This document shows positions 30,769 to 39,531 of a stretch of 64,000 bases of DNA, in pieces. This DNA comes from Rhizobium grahamii (GTDB taxonomy: Bacteria > Pseudomonadota > Alphaproteobacteria > Rhizobiales > Rhizobiaceae). The position numbers were made by a program, and so were the translations under genes. The notes beneath the pieces are model-generated. The model saw only the letters and a program-made list of their open reading frames with translations, had not been told where the DNA came from and did not search any database. Where the stretch lies: the NCBI RefSeq assembly GCF_009498215.1, contig NZ_CP043498.1:3267501-3331500 (forward strand), in the 5' to 3' direction. The stretch's first letter is position 1. Each line of letters begins with the position of its first letter.

Positions 30769-31958
30769 GGCTTCTTCGGGTCGTTTGCCAGCGCCGCGAT
30801 GCCGACGATCTCTATGCCGCGCATCGCTGCCTCCTCGGTCCATTTCGAGATGGCATCGATGCTTTCGTCAAAGGCAGAGGCGACGCCGATCGCCTGCCCA
30901 TTGCGTTTTGCGATACGCTCAAGTTCGTCGAGCTTCGAAGTGATCGCATTGACGTCAAGCTGAGCGTCGAGCTGAATGTCCGCAAATGCGTAAGGCAACT
31001 CGGTTCCCTTGGCGATCACGGCCGTTTTTGACTGCGCCGAACTGCCGTCATCGAGGAAAAGAAGACCCCGCTTGCTGATGTCGCGAAGGACCGGCTCCAT
31101 GGCATTGGGATCAGCGAGGAAGCGCGCTCCCTGGTAGTTCATGATGCCGGTGTAATTTGTGATCTCGCCCATCGCCCTATGCAGGCTTTCGAGATTCTTG
31201 GCAGCGGACTTCGATGTCAGCAGCGTATCAGGCCCCGGATCGTTCGCCGGATAATCATATGGCTCGAATGGCACTTGCAGCAAGATCTCGTGTCCGCCGC
31301 GGCGCGCCTCCTGCATCCAGCGCTGGAGGCTGTTGCCGCTCGTCGCAAAGGCAAAAGTGACGTCTTCAGGCAGCTTCTGGATCGCCCGCTGCGTGCCGGT
31401 CTGGCTGAGCCCCAGGCCGCTGACGACAATAGCAATACGCGTTCCATGCGTTCCCGACCATGGTCTTGCATACTGGTCCATCGGCCGCCGCCCATCCGGC
31501 CCGACGATGGGGAGGCGCCCGCCCTGTGTATCTTCAAGCAACGCGTCGTTCGGCAGCGCCGCCATACGCGGATCCTGCCCAACTTGCATCGCATCAATCA
31601 GCACCGGACCATCATCGCCGCGCGAGCGCGGGCTGTATTTGGTGACGACAGACCCATCCCCCGCGACCATTTGCTCCACATTCGCGCCGGAGCGGGGAGC
31701 GGCACGCGGCATACCCTCCGGGGCCGCCGGTGGGGTAGGCGGTGTTTGGACAGTGTCCGAAGGCGGCGCCGCCGCACTTTGCCCTGCGGCCGGATCCGTG
31801 CGCTTCAGGTCGTCGCCATGAAATGCCGTATAGACCGAGAAGCCGCCGATCGCGACCAAACAGACGCCGGCCAGCATGCGTCCCAAACGCAAAATGCCCG
31901 GCCGCTTCCGGCGGGCTTTGCGATCTTGCCCCAAGGGCGCATGTAAATCGGTACCCAT
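30765..31958 (-). CDS. Divergent polysaccharide deacetylase family protein
   Basis: 397 residues from the ATG at 31958 (AGAGG nine bases upstream). There is a basic cytoplasmic start, one membrane anchor ([19 protein letters not shown]), a Pro/Ala-rich linker, and a C-terminal domain of the YibQ-like divergent polysaccharide deacetylase family ([31 protein letters not shown] ... [16 protein letters not shown]). These proteins are often encoded beside envC and ctpA, as here, and are presumed to act in cell-wall remodelling. Activity has not been settled for the family. ATGA overlap with rppH suggests coupled translation; a terminator separates it from ctpA. Confidence 0.87.
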   Translation of the reverse strand: MGTDLHAPLGQDRKARRKRPGILRLGRMLAGVCLVAIGGFSVYTAFHGDDLKRTDPAAGQSAAAPPSDTVQTPPTPPAAPEGMPRAAPRSGANVEQMVAGDGSVVTKYSPRSRGDDGPVLIDAMQVGQDPRMAALPNDALLEDTQGGRLPIVGPDGRRPMDQYARPWSGTHGTRIAIVVSGLGLSQTGTQRAIQKLPEDVTFAFATSGNSLQRWMQEARRGGHEILLQVPFEPYDYPANDPGPDTLLTSKSAAKNLESLHRAMGEITNYTGIMNYQGARFLADPNAMEPVLRDISKRGLLFLDDGSSAQSKTAVIAKGTELPYAFADIQLDAQLDVNAITSKLDELERIAKRNGQAIGVASAFDESIDAISKWTEEAAMRGIEIVGIAALANDPKKP

Positions 31959-31982
31959 CTCGGCGCCTCTGGATGAAGACAG

Positions 31983-32019
31983 AAAAAAGGCGTCAGCCGG
32001 AAAGTTCCGGCATGACGCC
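31983..32019 (-). terminator. Terminator of ctpA
   Basis: Composite stem GGCGTCA / TGACGCC with inner GCCGGAA / TTCCGGC, followed on the minus strand by six T. It lies between the ctpA stop and the deacetylase start, so the deacetylase-rppH pair depends on read-through or its own promoter. Confidence 0.85.
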
Positions 32020-32030
32020 CTCATTCGTCA

Positions 32031-33353
32031 TTACTTAGCGCTCACGGCTTTATCGGGATTCGGCGGGAAAGACGGATCGGTCTTCTTGCCGCGCAACAGA
32101 TCAAGCGCGTAGTTCAGCTGCACGTCGTCCTTCGGATCTGGCGGAACATAGGCAGCAGAGCCCGAACCTTCGTCCGTCTCGCTCTGACCCTTGATATGGC
32201 CACGCAGGCTGGATTCGCCCTCAGTGACCATCTTGCCCTTCAGATCATCCGGCAGCGGCTCGTCGACCTTGATGTCGGGGGTGATGCCCGTACCCTGGAT
32301 CGAACGACCCGACGGCGTGTAGTAGAGTGCCGTCGTCAGGCGCAGAGCGCCATTTTCGCCAAGCGGAATGATCGTCTGCACGGATCCCTTGCCGAAGGAG
32401 CGGGTACCGAGGATCGTCGCACGACGCAGATCCTGGAGGGCGCCGGCAACGATTTCCGAAGCCGAAGCCGAGCCGCCGTTGATCAGCACGATAACGGGCT
32501 TCCCATCCGTCAGATCGCCCGGACCGGCATTGAACCGGCGGGTCTCATCCGGATTGCGGCCACGCGTCGAAACGACTTCGCCGCGCTGCAGCAGTGCATC
32601 CGAAACCTGGATCGCCTGATCGAGCAGCCCGCCCGGGTTGAGGCGAAGATCAAGAACGTAGCCCTTCAGCTTGTCGGCGGGAACCGTCTTCTTGATCTTC
32701 TCGATCGCCTTTTCGAGATCCGGATAGGTCTTCTCGGTGAACGAGATGATGCGCAGGTAGCCCACATCATCCTCGACGCGCGACTTCACGGCCTGAACGG
32801 CCACGACATCGCGAACGATCGTCAATTCGATCGGCTTGTCGGCGCCCTTGCGGATCAGCGTCAGCTTGATTGGCGTGTTGACCGGGCCGCGCATCTTTTC
32901 GACCGCGTCCTCGAGCTTCAGACCGCGAACGGACTGACCATCGATCTCCGAGATATAGTCGCCGGCAAGCACCCCGGCTTTGGCAGCCGGCGTATCGTCG
33001 ATCGGCGTGATAACCTTGACCAATTCGTCTTCCATGGTGACTTCAATGCCAAGGCCGCCAAACTCGCCCTTGGTCTGGGTCTGCATGTCTTCCGCATCCT
33101 TGGCATTCATGTAACTCGAATGCGGATCAAGGGACGAGAGCATACCGTTGATGGCGTTTTCGATAAGCTTGTCTTCCGCCGGCGGCGTCACATACTGCGC
33201 GCGCACTCGCTCGAAAACATCACCGAAAACCGACAACTCCTTGTAGGTGGACGCTCCCGCCGCTTCGGCAGGCACGCCCGCGGAGTAAATGACGCTCATA
33301 GCCGTCGCACCCATCAATGCGCCGACCAGAACAAGAGAAGCCCTACGAATCAT
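32031..33353 (-). CDS. ctpA: Carboxy-terminal processing protease CtpA (S41)
   Basis: 440 residues from the ATG at 33353 (GGAAAGG six bases upstream); the longer in-frame extension is the end of envC in another frame. It has an N-terminal signal/anchor (IRRASLVLVGALMGATAMSVI), a PDZ domain (about 95-180), and the S41 core with catalytic Ser in NGGSASASEIVAGAL and Lys in GTRSFGKGSVQT. It is a periplasmic serine protease that trims or degrades envelope proteins, in several bacteria controlling murein hydrolases. It overlaps the end of envC by 11 bases. Confidence 0.94.
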   Translation of the reverse strand: MIRRASLVLVGALMGATAMSVIYSAGVPAEAAGASTYKELSVFGDVFERVRAQYVTPPAEDKLIENAINGMLSSLDPHSSYMNAKDAEDMQTQTKGEFGGLGIEVTMEDELVKVITPIDDTPAAKAGVLAGDYISEIDGQSVRGLKLEDAVEKMRGPVNTPIKLTLIRKGADKPIELTIVRDVVAVQAVKSRVEDDVGYLRIISFTEKTYPDLEKAIEKIKKTVPADKLKGYVLDLRLNPGGLLDQAIQVSDALLQRGEVVSTRGRNPDETRRFNAGPGDLTDGKPVIVLINGGSASASEIVAGALQDLRRATILGTRSFGKGSVQTIIPLGENGALRLTTALYYTPSGRSIQGTGITPDIKVDEPLPDDLKGKMVTEGESSLRGHIKGQSETDEGSGSAAYVPPDPKDDVQLNYALDLLRGKKTDPSFPPNPDKAVSAK

Positions 33354-34788
33354 TGCGTGCCTTTCCAGTGTCTTTGGCGGTCCACCACGGTCGGGAATCG
33401 ACCGGTTTTCCGTCTTTTCGAAATTCAATGTAAAGCGTTGGCCGGCTGGTTTCCAGCGCCAATGCGGTCGCACTTGCCACTCTTTTTGCGCCCATGATCG
33501 CAAGCGGCTCACCGGCAAAAACGAACTTGCCCTGGCGTGTGCTGATCGATTCCATTCCTGAGAGAACGAGGTGATATCCGTCACCTGCATCGAGAATGAT
33601 CATCTGCCCGTAGCTGCGGAACGCGCCGGCATAAACGACGGTCGCGTCGGCAGGCGCGGTAACCACCGTCTCTGCATTGGTGGCAAGCGTCATTCCCATG
33701 GCCTCGTGCCCGGTTCCATCGGCATCGCCGAACTGGCGGAGTATGTCTCCCGCCACGGGAAGTTCGAGTTTCGCCTTCAAATCTCCGAACGCATATGCGG
33801 GTGCAATGCGGTTTTTATCAGGCACTCCGCTCTCTGCCAGCGCCTTGGCCTGCGCCCGTTGCTCGTCGGTCAGAAGCTTGCGGTTTTCTTCGGCCTGACG
33901 CGCGGCAGCAGCGGCTTCGCGCACGGACGAGATCTGGCTTTCCATAGAGGCGACAAGGCTTTCAAGGCTCGTCGCCTTGCTGGCAAGTCCTTCCGATCGC
34001 TTCCGTTCGGCCTCGAGTTCGGCGGCATTGCTACGGCTGAGCTTTTCGTTCTCCGCAAGCAGGAGATCCATGCGCCGCTCTTCCTCGACGCTATTGGTCA
34101 TCGTCGACGTCAGGCTTGCCTTCTCGGCCGCGCTTGCCGCCTGCAACGCCGACAAGCTCGCAAGATCGGCGGCAAGCTTGTCAGTCTCCTTGCGGATCCC
34201 CGGCACGACGGCACCAAGCAAGATTGCGCTTCGGACAGACGCAAGCGCATCGTCAGGCGTAACCAGCAGCGCCGGCGGCGGATTTCTGCCCATCCGCTGC
34301 AAGGCGGCGAGAACTTCGGCAAGGAGACCGCGGCGATCGTGCAGCGAGCGACGCACATCATCTTCCTTGACGCCAAGATCAGCAAGCTTCTTCTCGCTTT
34401 CAAGAATCTGCTTCTCAAGCGATTTCCGGCGCGTAGCTGAATCGATCAAAGCCTGGCGAACGCTGCCGGCGCTTTTGTCGAGATCGGCAATGCTCTTCTG
34501 CAGTTGCTCCACCTTGTCGGACGACAGGTTGATCGTCTTCGACAAGGCCTCGAGTTCTGTCCGCGTCTCGTCACGCTTCTTAGCGAGTTCGGCGGCAGGA
34601 TCCGGCGGCGGCGCTTCAGACAGGGGAACCGAAGAAGGGACTGAAGCCTGAGGTGGAGGCGACGGAGCCTGCTGCCCCAAAGCCGCGTCGCTGCCAAGCA
34701 GGCACCAGAACCCGAGCAAGGCCGCACCAAAGCCAGCCATCACGGACGGCAGGACCAAGTAATTTCGCTTGGACGCGCTTCTGGGCAT
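33343..34788 (-). CDS. Murein hydrolase activator EnvC-like protein
   Basis: 481 residues. It has a signal peptide (LVLPSVMAGFGAALLGFWCLLGS), a Pro-rich spacer, a long coiled coil (about 65-330, with heptads such as KKRDETRTELEALSKTINL), and a C-terminal degenerate LytM/M23 domain (LPVAGDILRQFGDADGTGHEAMGM ... ADATVVYAGAFRSYGQMIILD). The zinc ligands of active LytM enzymes are not all present, as in EnvC, which activates septal amidases rather than cutting murein itself. It heads the envC-ctpA unit, 121 bases after rlmH. Confidence 0.9.
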   Translation of the reverse strand: MPRSASKRNYLVLPSVMAGFGAALLGFWCLLGSDAALGQQAPSPPPQASVPSSVPLSEAPPPDPAAELAKKRDETRTELEALSKTINLSSDKVEQLQKSIADLDKSAGSVRQALIDSATRRKSLEKQILESEKKLADLGVKEDDVRRSLHDRRGLLAEVLAALQRMGRNPPPALLVTPDDALASVRSAILLGAVVPGIRKETDKLAADLASLSALQAASAAEKASLTSTMTNSVEEERRMDLLLAENEKLSRSNAAELEAERKRSEGLASKATSLESLVASMESQISSVREAAAAARQAEENRKLLTDEQRAQAKALAESGVPDKNRIAPAYAFGDLKAKLELPVAGDILRQFGDADGTGHEAMGMTLATNAETVVTAPADATVVYAGAFRSYGQMIILDAGDGYHLVLSGMESISTRQGKFVFAGEPLAIMGAKRVASATALALETSRPTLYIEFRKDGKPVDSRPWWTAKDTGKARNDS

Positions 34789-34909
34789 GCTTTCGGAAGA
34801 ATCCTCTTAAATCGCGCGGAGACTAAGCTGATTTGGCGCGCGTTTCCAGAAACATTGAAGGAGCGCAGCCGCTCGGACAACACAAACCTGCGTGAGTGGA
34901 ATGCGGCGG

Positions 34910-35392
34910 TCAGACACGGTGATAAGGATGCCCGGAAAGAATGGTGACGGCCCGATAGAGCTGTTCGGCGATCAGGGTCCGCACGAGCTGGTGCGGCCAG
35001 GTCATCTTGCCGAGGCATAATACGGCGTCGGCGCGATCGTAAAGCGACGGATCAAGGCCATCAGCGCCACCGATTGCGATCGTCAGGTCGCGTTTCCCCT
35101 GATCACGATAGCTACCGAGCAGGTTTGCAAACCCCTCGCTATCCAACGCCTTTCCTCTTTCATCGAGAAGAACAAGAACGCTGCCGTCCGCGAGCGACTT
35201 CTGAAGCAGCCCCGCCTCGTCACGTTTTCGTGTCTCTGCGTTCGAAGCACGGCTTTCGGCGACTTCGGCGACACGCGAGAACTCGAGACCGACCGCCGGG
35301 CCGGCCTTGGCAAAGCGATCAAAATATCTGGACGCAAGATCTTTCTCCGGGCCGGACTTGAGCCGGCCCACGGCAAAGAGACCAATCCGCAT
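34910..35392 (-). CDS. rlmH: 23S rRNA (pseudouridine1915-N3)-methyltransferase RlmH
   Basis: 160 residues. SPOUT-fold enzyme: the knot region is IAIGGADGLDPSLYDRADAVLCLGKMTWPHQLVR and the C-terminus is the diagnostic EQLYRAVTILSGHPYHRV. It methylates pseudouridine 1915 in helix 69 of 23S rRNA in assembled ribosomes. Length is close to the family norm of 155-160. It follows rsfS in the usual bacterial order. Confidence 0.96.
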   Translation of the reverse strand: MRIGLFAVGRLKSGPEKDLASRYFDRFAKAGPAVGLEFSRVAEVAESRASNAETRKRDEAGLLQKSLADGSVLVLLDERGKALDSEGFANLLGSYRDQGKRDLTIAIGGADGLDPSLYDRADAVLCLGKMTWPHQLVRTLIAEQLYRAVTILSGHPYHRV

Positions 35393-35495
35393 GGCATCCG
35401 CTCCTGCACTGGCACCACAGCGCCGTCACGACATCGTCGCTCCAGCCTGGTGGCCGCCGTCTATCAGGCCTTGGACGCCTCGTCCAGATAAGCTG

Positions 35496-35945
35496 TCAGT
35501 GCAGAGTTTCCTCGTCGATCTCCGGCGCGGCCCACATCTTTTCGATGTTGTAGAACTCGCGGATTTCGGGGCGGAAAACATGCACGATGATATCGCCGGT
35601 ATCGATCAGAATCCAATCTCCGCCATCCTGGCCTTCGACGCGGGCCGTACCGAAGCCCTCGTCTTTCAGGTCGGTGAGGAGGTGATCCGAGATCGCCATG
35701 ACATGCCTGCTCGAACGACCGGAGACGACGACCATGTAGTCTCCCAGTGCTGACTTACCGGCAATGTCGATAGTGGCAATATCTTCAGCCTTCGAGTCCT
35801 CAAGGCTAGTGAGGACGGCTTGCAGGGCACGGGCGGCAGCATCGGCGCTACGTTCCGGGCTCTTCGGGACAACGGCGTGCGTTTTTCCCTTGGCGTGTAC
35901 TGTTGTCAGTGCTTTCCCTTTCTCGGAATGACAAAACATGCACAT
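35496..35945 (-). CDS. rsfS: Ribosome silencing factor RsfS (Iojap/YbeB)
   Basis: 150 residues if started at the ATG at 35945. Other in-frame starts are ATG at 35987, 35969 and 35939, and none has a clear ribosome site. Homologues often begin near TTVHAKGK, where only a CTG precedes after a purine-rich GAAAGGGAAAG, so a CTG start near 35910 is worth considering. The core is KAEDIATIDIAGKSALGDYMVVVSGRSSRHVMAISDHL and DWILIDTGDIIVHVF. RsfS binds ribosomal protein uL14 and blocks subunit joining when nutrients run low. It normally follows nadD; here the mod genes lie between. Confidence 0.9.
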   Translation of the reverse strand: MCMFCHSEKGKALTTVHAKGKTHAVVPKSPERSADAAARALQAVLTSLEDSKAEDIATIDIAGKSALGDYMVVVSGRSSRHVMAISDHLLTDLKDEGFGTARVEGQDGGDWILIDTGDIIVHVFRPEIREFYNIEKMWAAPEIDEETLH

Positions 35946-36137
35946 CACTGATTTGGCGAACCAAATCATGATTAAGATAGGCACCAAATTGTATATGTTT
36001 CAAGACGCACACGATCACAAAGCGTGAACGTCAAAATTGGCGCGGGAGCATGATCCTATCAGGCGATATGCTGGCGCTGGTGTACAGTCCAGATCGCTCC
36101 ACGTAAAGTGGCGAAGCATTCAAACGCAAAGACGACG

Positions 36138-36575
36138 ATGAAAGCAACCGACGACGCGCTTACTCCCATCCTTCGCATCAGCTTTCCGCACGAGGACCGT
36201 CTTGGTCGCGGGAAGATGGAGCTTCTGGAACACATCAGGGAAACAGGCTCGATTTCCGCCGCCGGCCGCGCGATGGACATGTCCTATCGTCGCGCCTGGC
36301 TGCTCGTCAGCGACATGAACAGAATGTTCAAGGAACCCGTCGTAGAATCGCAGCGCGGCGGCCAGAAAGGCGGAGGCGCCTCACTGACTGCGTTCGGGGA
36401 CGAACTCCTCGCCCGCTTCCGGCAGATGGAGCAGACCGTACGCTCGATGCTGGCGGACGACCTTGCCTGGCTGGACGCCAATCGCGCTCCCGCAGCCGAA
36501 ATCCCGAGCGAGTCAAACCTCGATCGCGACGGTCTTGATGATGGCAAAAACCGGCGTTCCCGCTCTCAAGCCTAA
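36138..36575 (+). CDS. modE: ModE-type molybdate-responsive regulator, DNA-binding domain only
   Basis: 145 residues from the ATG at 36138; a GTG at 36108 could add ten. It is a LysR-like winged helix (GRGKMELLEHIRETGSISAAGRAMDMSYRRAWLLVSDMN ... VESQRGGQKGGGASLTAFGDELL), as in the N-terminal half of ModE. The molybdate-binding Mop/TOBE half is missing, so it either senses molybdate another way or responds to a separate partner. A Mo-box sits before modA, a likely target. The gene is convergent with modC, and their 3' ends overlap by 63 bases. Confidence 0.85.
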   Translation: MKATDDALTPILRISFPHEDRLGRGKMELLEHIRETGSISAAGRAMDMSYRRAWLLVSDMNRMFKEPVVESQRGGQKGGGASLTAFGDELLARFRQMEQTVRSMLADDLAWLDANRAPAAEIPSESNLDRDGLDDGKNRRSRSQA

Positions 36576-37576
36576 ACGCTCTGCAGAGAAGCTCGTTATT
36601 CGCGACAGGACTTCATCGCCAAGGCAGTCGATCGTAATGTCCACAGTCGCGTCATCGGCTGGGTTGATGGTCCGAACGACCCCCTGAAGCACATTAAGGG
36701 CACTCAGCCCCTCTGGCCGCACGGTGGCAATCATCACGTCGCGTGCAGGTATCCGCACCCGAATGGATTTGCCGGATTGCAGCAGGCCGGGAACATGCAG
36801 CTTGGAACCTTTCAGGGCAATCGTCGCCACACGATGTTGATCGTCGACGCTCTCGACGGTCCCATGAAGCAGCGCCCCAGTTCGTGCCGATCAAGCGACG
36901 CAGACGGCTGCATGAGGACCTTCTCGGCCGAACCAACCGCCGTCACGGCGCCATCCTGCATGACCACCACCTGATTGGCGAGACGCGCGACTTCGGCAAC
37001 CGAATGGCTGACATACACGATCGGAATGTCCATTTCGTCGCGCAACCGCTCGAGGTAGGGCATGATTTCCGTCTTGCGGGCTTCGTCGAGAGCCGCCAGA
37101 GGCTCGTCCATCAAAAGCAGGCGAGGGGATGAGAGCAGGGCACGCCCGATCGCCACGCGTTGTTTCTCGCCGCCCGAAAGATTTCCCGGGCTTGTGGCCA
37201 ACAGATGATCGATACCGAGGAGCTCGGAAATCCTTTCCAGCTGGACCGAGCGCTCGCCTGAAGGTGAAAACCACCGGCCATAGAAGAGATTTTGGCGTAC
37301 ACTCAGGTGCGGAAACAGTCGAGCTTCCTGGAAGACATAGCCGAATCGTCGCCGGTGCTTGGGTACGAAGATCCGCTTGCTGGTATCCGTCAGAACGTCG
37401 CCGTCGAGCTCCACGCGGCCTTTTTCCGGTCGAGTCAGCCCGGCGATAATCCGGATCATCGACGTCTTGCCTGAACCGGAACGTCCGAAAAGCGCGGTAA
37501 TGCCGCGCTCCGACGCGAAACTGGCATCCAGCTCGAATCCTCCCAAACGATGCTTCGCTTCGACGATGAGTGTCAT
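36513..37576 (-). CDS. modC: Molybdate ABC transporter ATPase ModC (frameshift in this sequence)
   Basis: The first part (37576 to about 36880) holds the ATPase: Walker A GRSGSGKT, signature [16 protein letters not shown], Walker [13 protein letters not shown]. The reading then shifts: the C-terminal Mop/TOBE domain ([20 protein letters not shown] ... [19 protein letters not shown]) is in the next frame. Adding one base in the G run at 36875-36878 (minus strand) joins both into one protein of about 354 residues, normal for ModC. The ATG overlaps the modB stop (ATGA). I read this as a sequence error rather than a real break, but cannot prove it. Confidence 0.88.
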
Positions 37577-38273
37577 TCCGGATCGACCCTCCGACCCACA
37601 ATGCGAGAAAGAAATTCAGACGCCAACAGGGCAGCCATCGAAATGCCAACCGCGATGATTGTCAGACGCAGTGCACCGGCGTCACCGCCCGGTACTTGCG
37701 TGAAAGAGTAGATCGCAGCCGACAGGGTCTGCGTTTCGCCCGGAATATTGGAAACGAACGTGATCGTGGCACCGAACTCGCCCATAGCCTTGGCGAACGC
37801 CAGGATCATCCCCGCGATGATCCCCGTAATGTCAGCGGCAAGGTGATGGTCAGGAAGACCCACAGCGGGCTTGCCCCAAGCGTCCCGGCCGCTTCTTCCA
37901 GCTTCTTGTCGACCGCCTCGATGGAAAGCCGGATGCTTCTCACCATCAGCGGAAACGCCATGACAGCACAGGCGAGTGCAGCGCCCGTCCAGCGAAACGA
38001 AAACACGATTCCGAAGTGCTGATCGAGAAAGCTGCCAATCGGGCCACGGCGACCGAAGAGAACAAGCAGAATGAACCCGGTCACGACAGGCGGCAGAATC
38101 AAGGGCAAATGGACGATACCGTTCAGGATCGATTTTCCCCAGAAGCGGCCACGCGCCAGAACCAAGGCCACGGCGATGCCGAACGGCAGACTGGCAAGCA
38201 TGGCGACGACGGACACCTGCAGACTGAGCAGGATTGCCGTCCACTCATCGTCACTGAGACCAAAGGCGTGCAA
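37573..38273 (-). CDS. modB: Molybdate ABC transporter permease ModB (frameshift in this sequence)
   Basis: It starts [26 protein letters not shown], runs through helices with [17 protein letters not shown] and [16 protein letters not shown], and breaks at about 37822-37826. The remainder ([31 protein letters not shown]) continues in another frame to the stop at 37573. One added base in the G run restores a permease of about 233 residues with the conserved EFGAT/EAA loop that contacts ModC. It sits 70 bases after modA, with a hairpin in the gap. Confidence 0.88.
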
Positions 38274-38283
38274 TCGATATCTC

Positions 38284-38313
38284 CAAAATCAAAAGGCCCA
38301 CCCAAGTGGGCCT
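38284..38313 (-). terminator. Intercistronic attenuator hairpin modA-modB
   Basis: Perfect stem AGGCCCAC / GTGGGCCT with a four-base loop, followed on the minus strand by TTTTGATTTT. It would let more ModA than ModB/ModC be made, as is common for binding-protein operons. Confidence 0.7.
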
Positions 38314-38343
38314 CCTGTTGAGGTCAGGTCTGAAAATGACCAA

Positions 38344-39129
38344 TCATTTCAGAATGGTAAAGCCCTGATCCGTGAAGAAATGTGCAGCCTTCTCCGATTT
38401 CAGGAAGTCCAGATAGGCTGCCGCATCTGCATTCTTGCTTTCAGCGAGAATGGCGACCGGATAGATGATCGGCGGGTGGGAATCGGCCGGGAACGTTCCC
38501 ACAGTTGCTACACCCGGATCGGCCGAAACGTCGGTCTGATAGACGATGCCGTACGGAGCTTCACCGCGCGAGACGAGCGCGAGTGCAGCACGCACGCTTT
38601 CGGCACCCGCAACCTTGCTTTCAACCGACGACCACACTCCGAGTTTCTCCAGCGCCGTCTTGCCATACTTGCCCGCCGGCACGGACTTCACTTCGCCCAT
38701 GGCCAACTTACCGTCACCAAGCAGGGTCGCAAGGTCGAAGCCCTGCTTGATATCGACAGGCTTGGCTTTGTCTTTGGCCGCGACCAGCACGATGCTATTG
38801 CCGAGCAGATTGGAACGCGTATCCGACTTGATCAGGTTCTTCTTGGCGACATAGTCCATCCAGTCCAGATCGGCCGAGATGAAGACATCGGCGGGCGCAC
38901 CGCCTTCGATCTGCTTCGCCAGCGCCGAACTTGCAGCGTAGGAAGCAACGGCTTCCTTGCCGCTTTCCTTTGCCCATTCGGCATTGGCCGCATCCAGGGC
39001 ATTCTTCAGGCTCGCCGCCGCGAAGATCGTGACTTTCTCGGCGGCCATGGCAGCCGGTGCGTATGCGCCGAGCCACGCGGACGAAACGGCAACGACGGCA
39101 AACCTAACCCATTGACGACGGCTAAACAT
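38344..39129 (-). CDS. modA: Molybdate-binding periplasmic protein ModA
   Basis: 261 residues. A signal peptide is cut near AMAAEKV. The mature protein begins VTIFAAASLKNALDAAN, the standard ModA start whose Ser binds the oxyanion; AASSALAKQIEGGAPADVFISADLDWMD and the later ESVRAALALVSRGEAPYGIVYQTD are further ligand-site segments. It captures molybdate (or tungstate) for ModBC. It is the first gene of modABC, with a Mo-box about 65 bases upstream. Confidence 0.95.
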   Translation of the reverse strand: MFSRRQWVRFAVVAVSSAWLGAYAPAAMAAEKVTIFAAASLKNALDAANAEWAKESGKEAVASYAASSALAKQIEGGAPADVFISADLDWMDYVAKKNLIKSDTRSNLLGNSIVLVAAKDKAKPVDIKQGFDLATLLGDGKLAMGEVKSVPAGKYGKTALEKLGVWSSVESKVAGAESVRAALALVSRGEAPYGIVYQTDVSADPGVATVGTFPADSHPPIIYPVAILAESKNADAAAYLDFLKSEKAAHFFTDQGFTILK

Positions 39130-39164
39130 CAGAAATTGCTCCCCAAGCTTCGAAATGTCTGAAG

Positions 39165-39218
39165 AGATATAACGACGTCAGGCATTTGGCTAGCGCTATA
39201 TTCTGAAAAATATAACAG
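39165..39218 (-). promoter_or_regulatory. Mo-box (ModE operator) region upstream of modA
   Basis: On the plus strand CGCTATAT (39194-39201) and ATATAAC (39210-39216) form an inverted repeat with eight bases between, close to the ModE operator pattern CGnTATAT ... ATATAnCG. A further half-site GATATAACG (near 39167-39175) lies closer to modA. Binding of ModE-molybdate here would shut off uptake when molybdate is plentiful. Confidence 0.7.
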
Positions 39219-39417
39219 CTCTCACCCACGCCCCGATTTGCGATCGCCAGGCACGCTGGGTTTGCACCAAAATCAGGACAAGGAAGGAAACAAGCAGTGC
39301 TGCTGCTGAATAAATCGGCAGACTTAACCATCCCCCGACAAAGGCATGCAAAATGCACATTGCTGCGATGCAACATTCTCTATTTCAGGGAACGTCGCCG
39401 TTTGCTAAAACATAATC
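39219..39417. other. Intergenic region upstream of the small RNA gene
   Basis: No gene seen between the Mo-box and the small RNA. It should contain the promoter of the small RNA; the bases GTTTGCTAAAACATAAT just before the first hairpin are AT-rich, but no firm -35/-10 pair could be chosen. Confidence 0.4.
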
Positions 39418-39531
39418 ATCGAACGGCGATCTCCTCCTCCCATAGTCGTTCGATATGGATCGGCAGCACTCCTCCTCCCAGTTGTCGATCAAGTTTAGAA
39501 GCCCGACGGATCCTCCCCCGTCGGGCTTTTT
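39418..39531 (+). ncRNA. Small RNA of the alpha-r14 / cuckoo type
   Basis: Three consecutive hairpins. Hairpin 1: ATCGAACGGC (39418-39427) pairs with GTCGTTCGAT (39445-39454), with CTCCTCCTCCC in the loop. Hairpin 2: GATCGGCAG (39458-39466) pairs with TTGTCGATC (39482-39490), with a second CTCCTCCTCCC in the loop. Hairpin 3 is a terminator (39501-39531) whose loop again has CCTCCC. CCUCCUCCC loops complementary to ribosome-binding sites, two hairpins and a terminator in about 115 nt are the known hallmarks of alphaproteobacterial cuckoo / alpha-r14 RNAs, which are induced by stress. Exact 5' end is unknown. The 3' end touches the convergent nadD stop. Confidence 0.8.
39501..39531 (+). terminator. 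Terminator of the small RNA gene
   Basis: Stem GCCCGACGG / CCGTCGGGC, eight-base loop, then TTTTT; the T-run overlaps the nadD stop codon region on the other strand. Confidence 0.9.
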
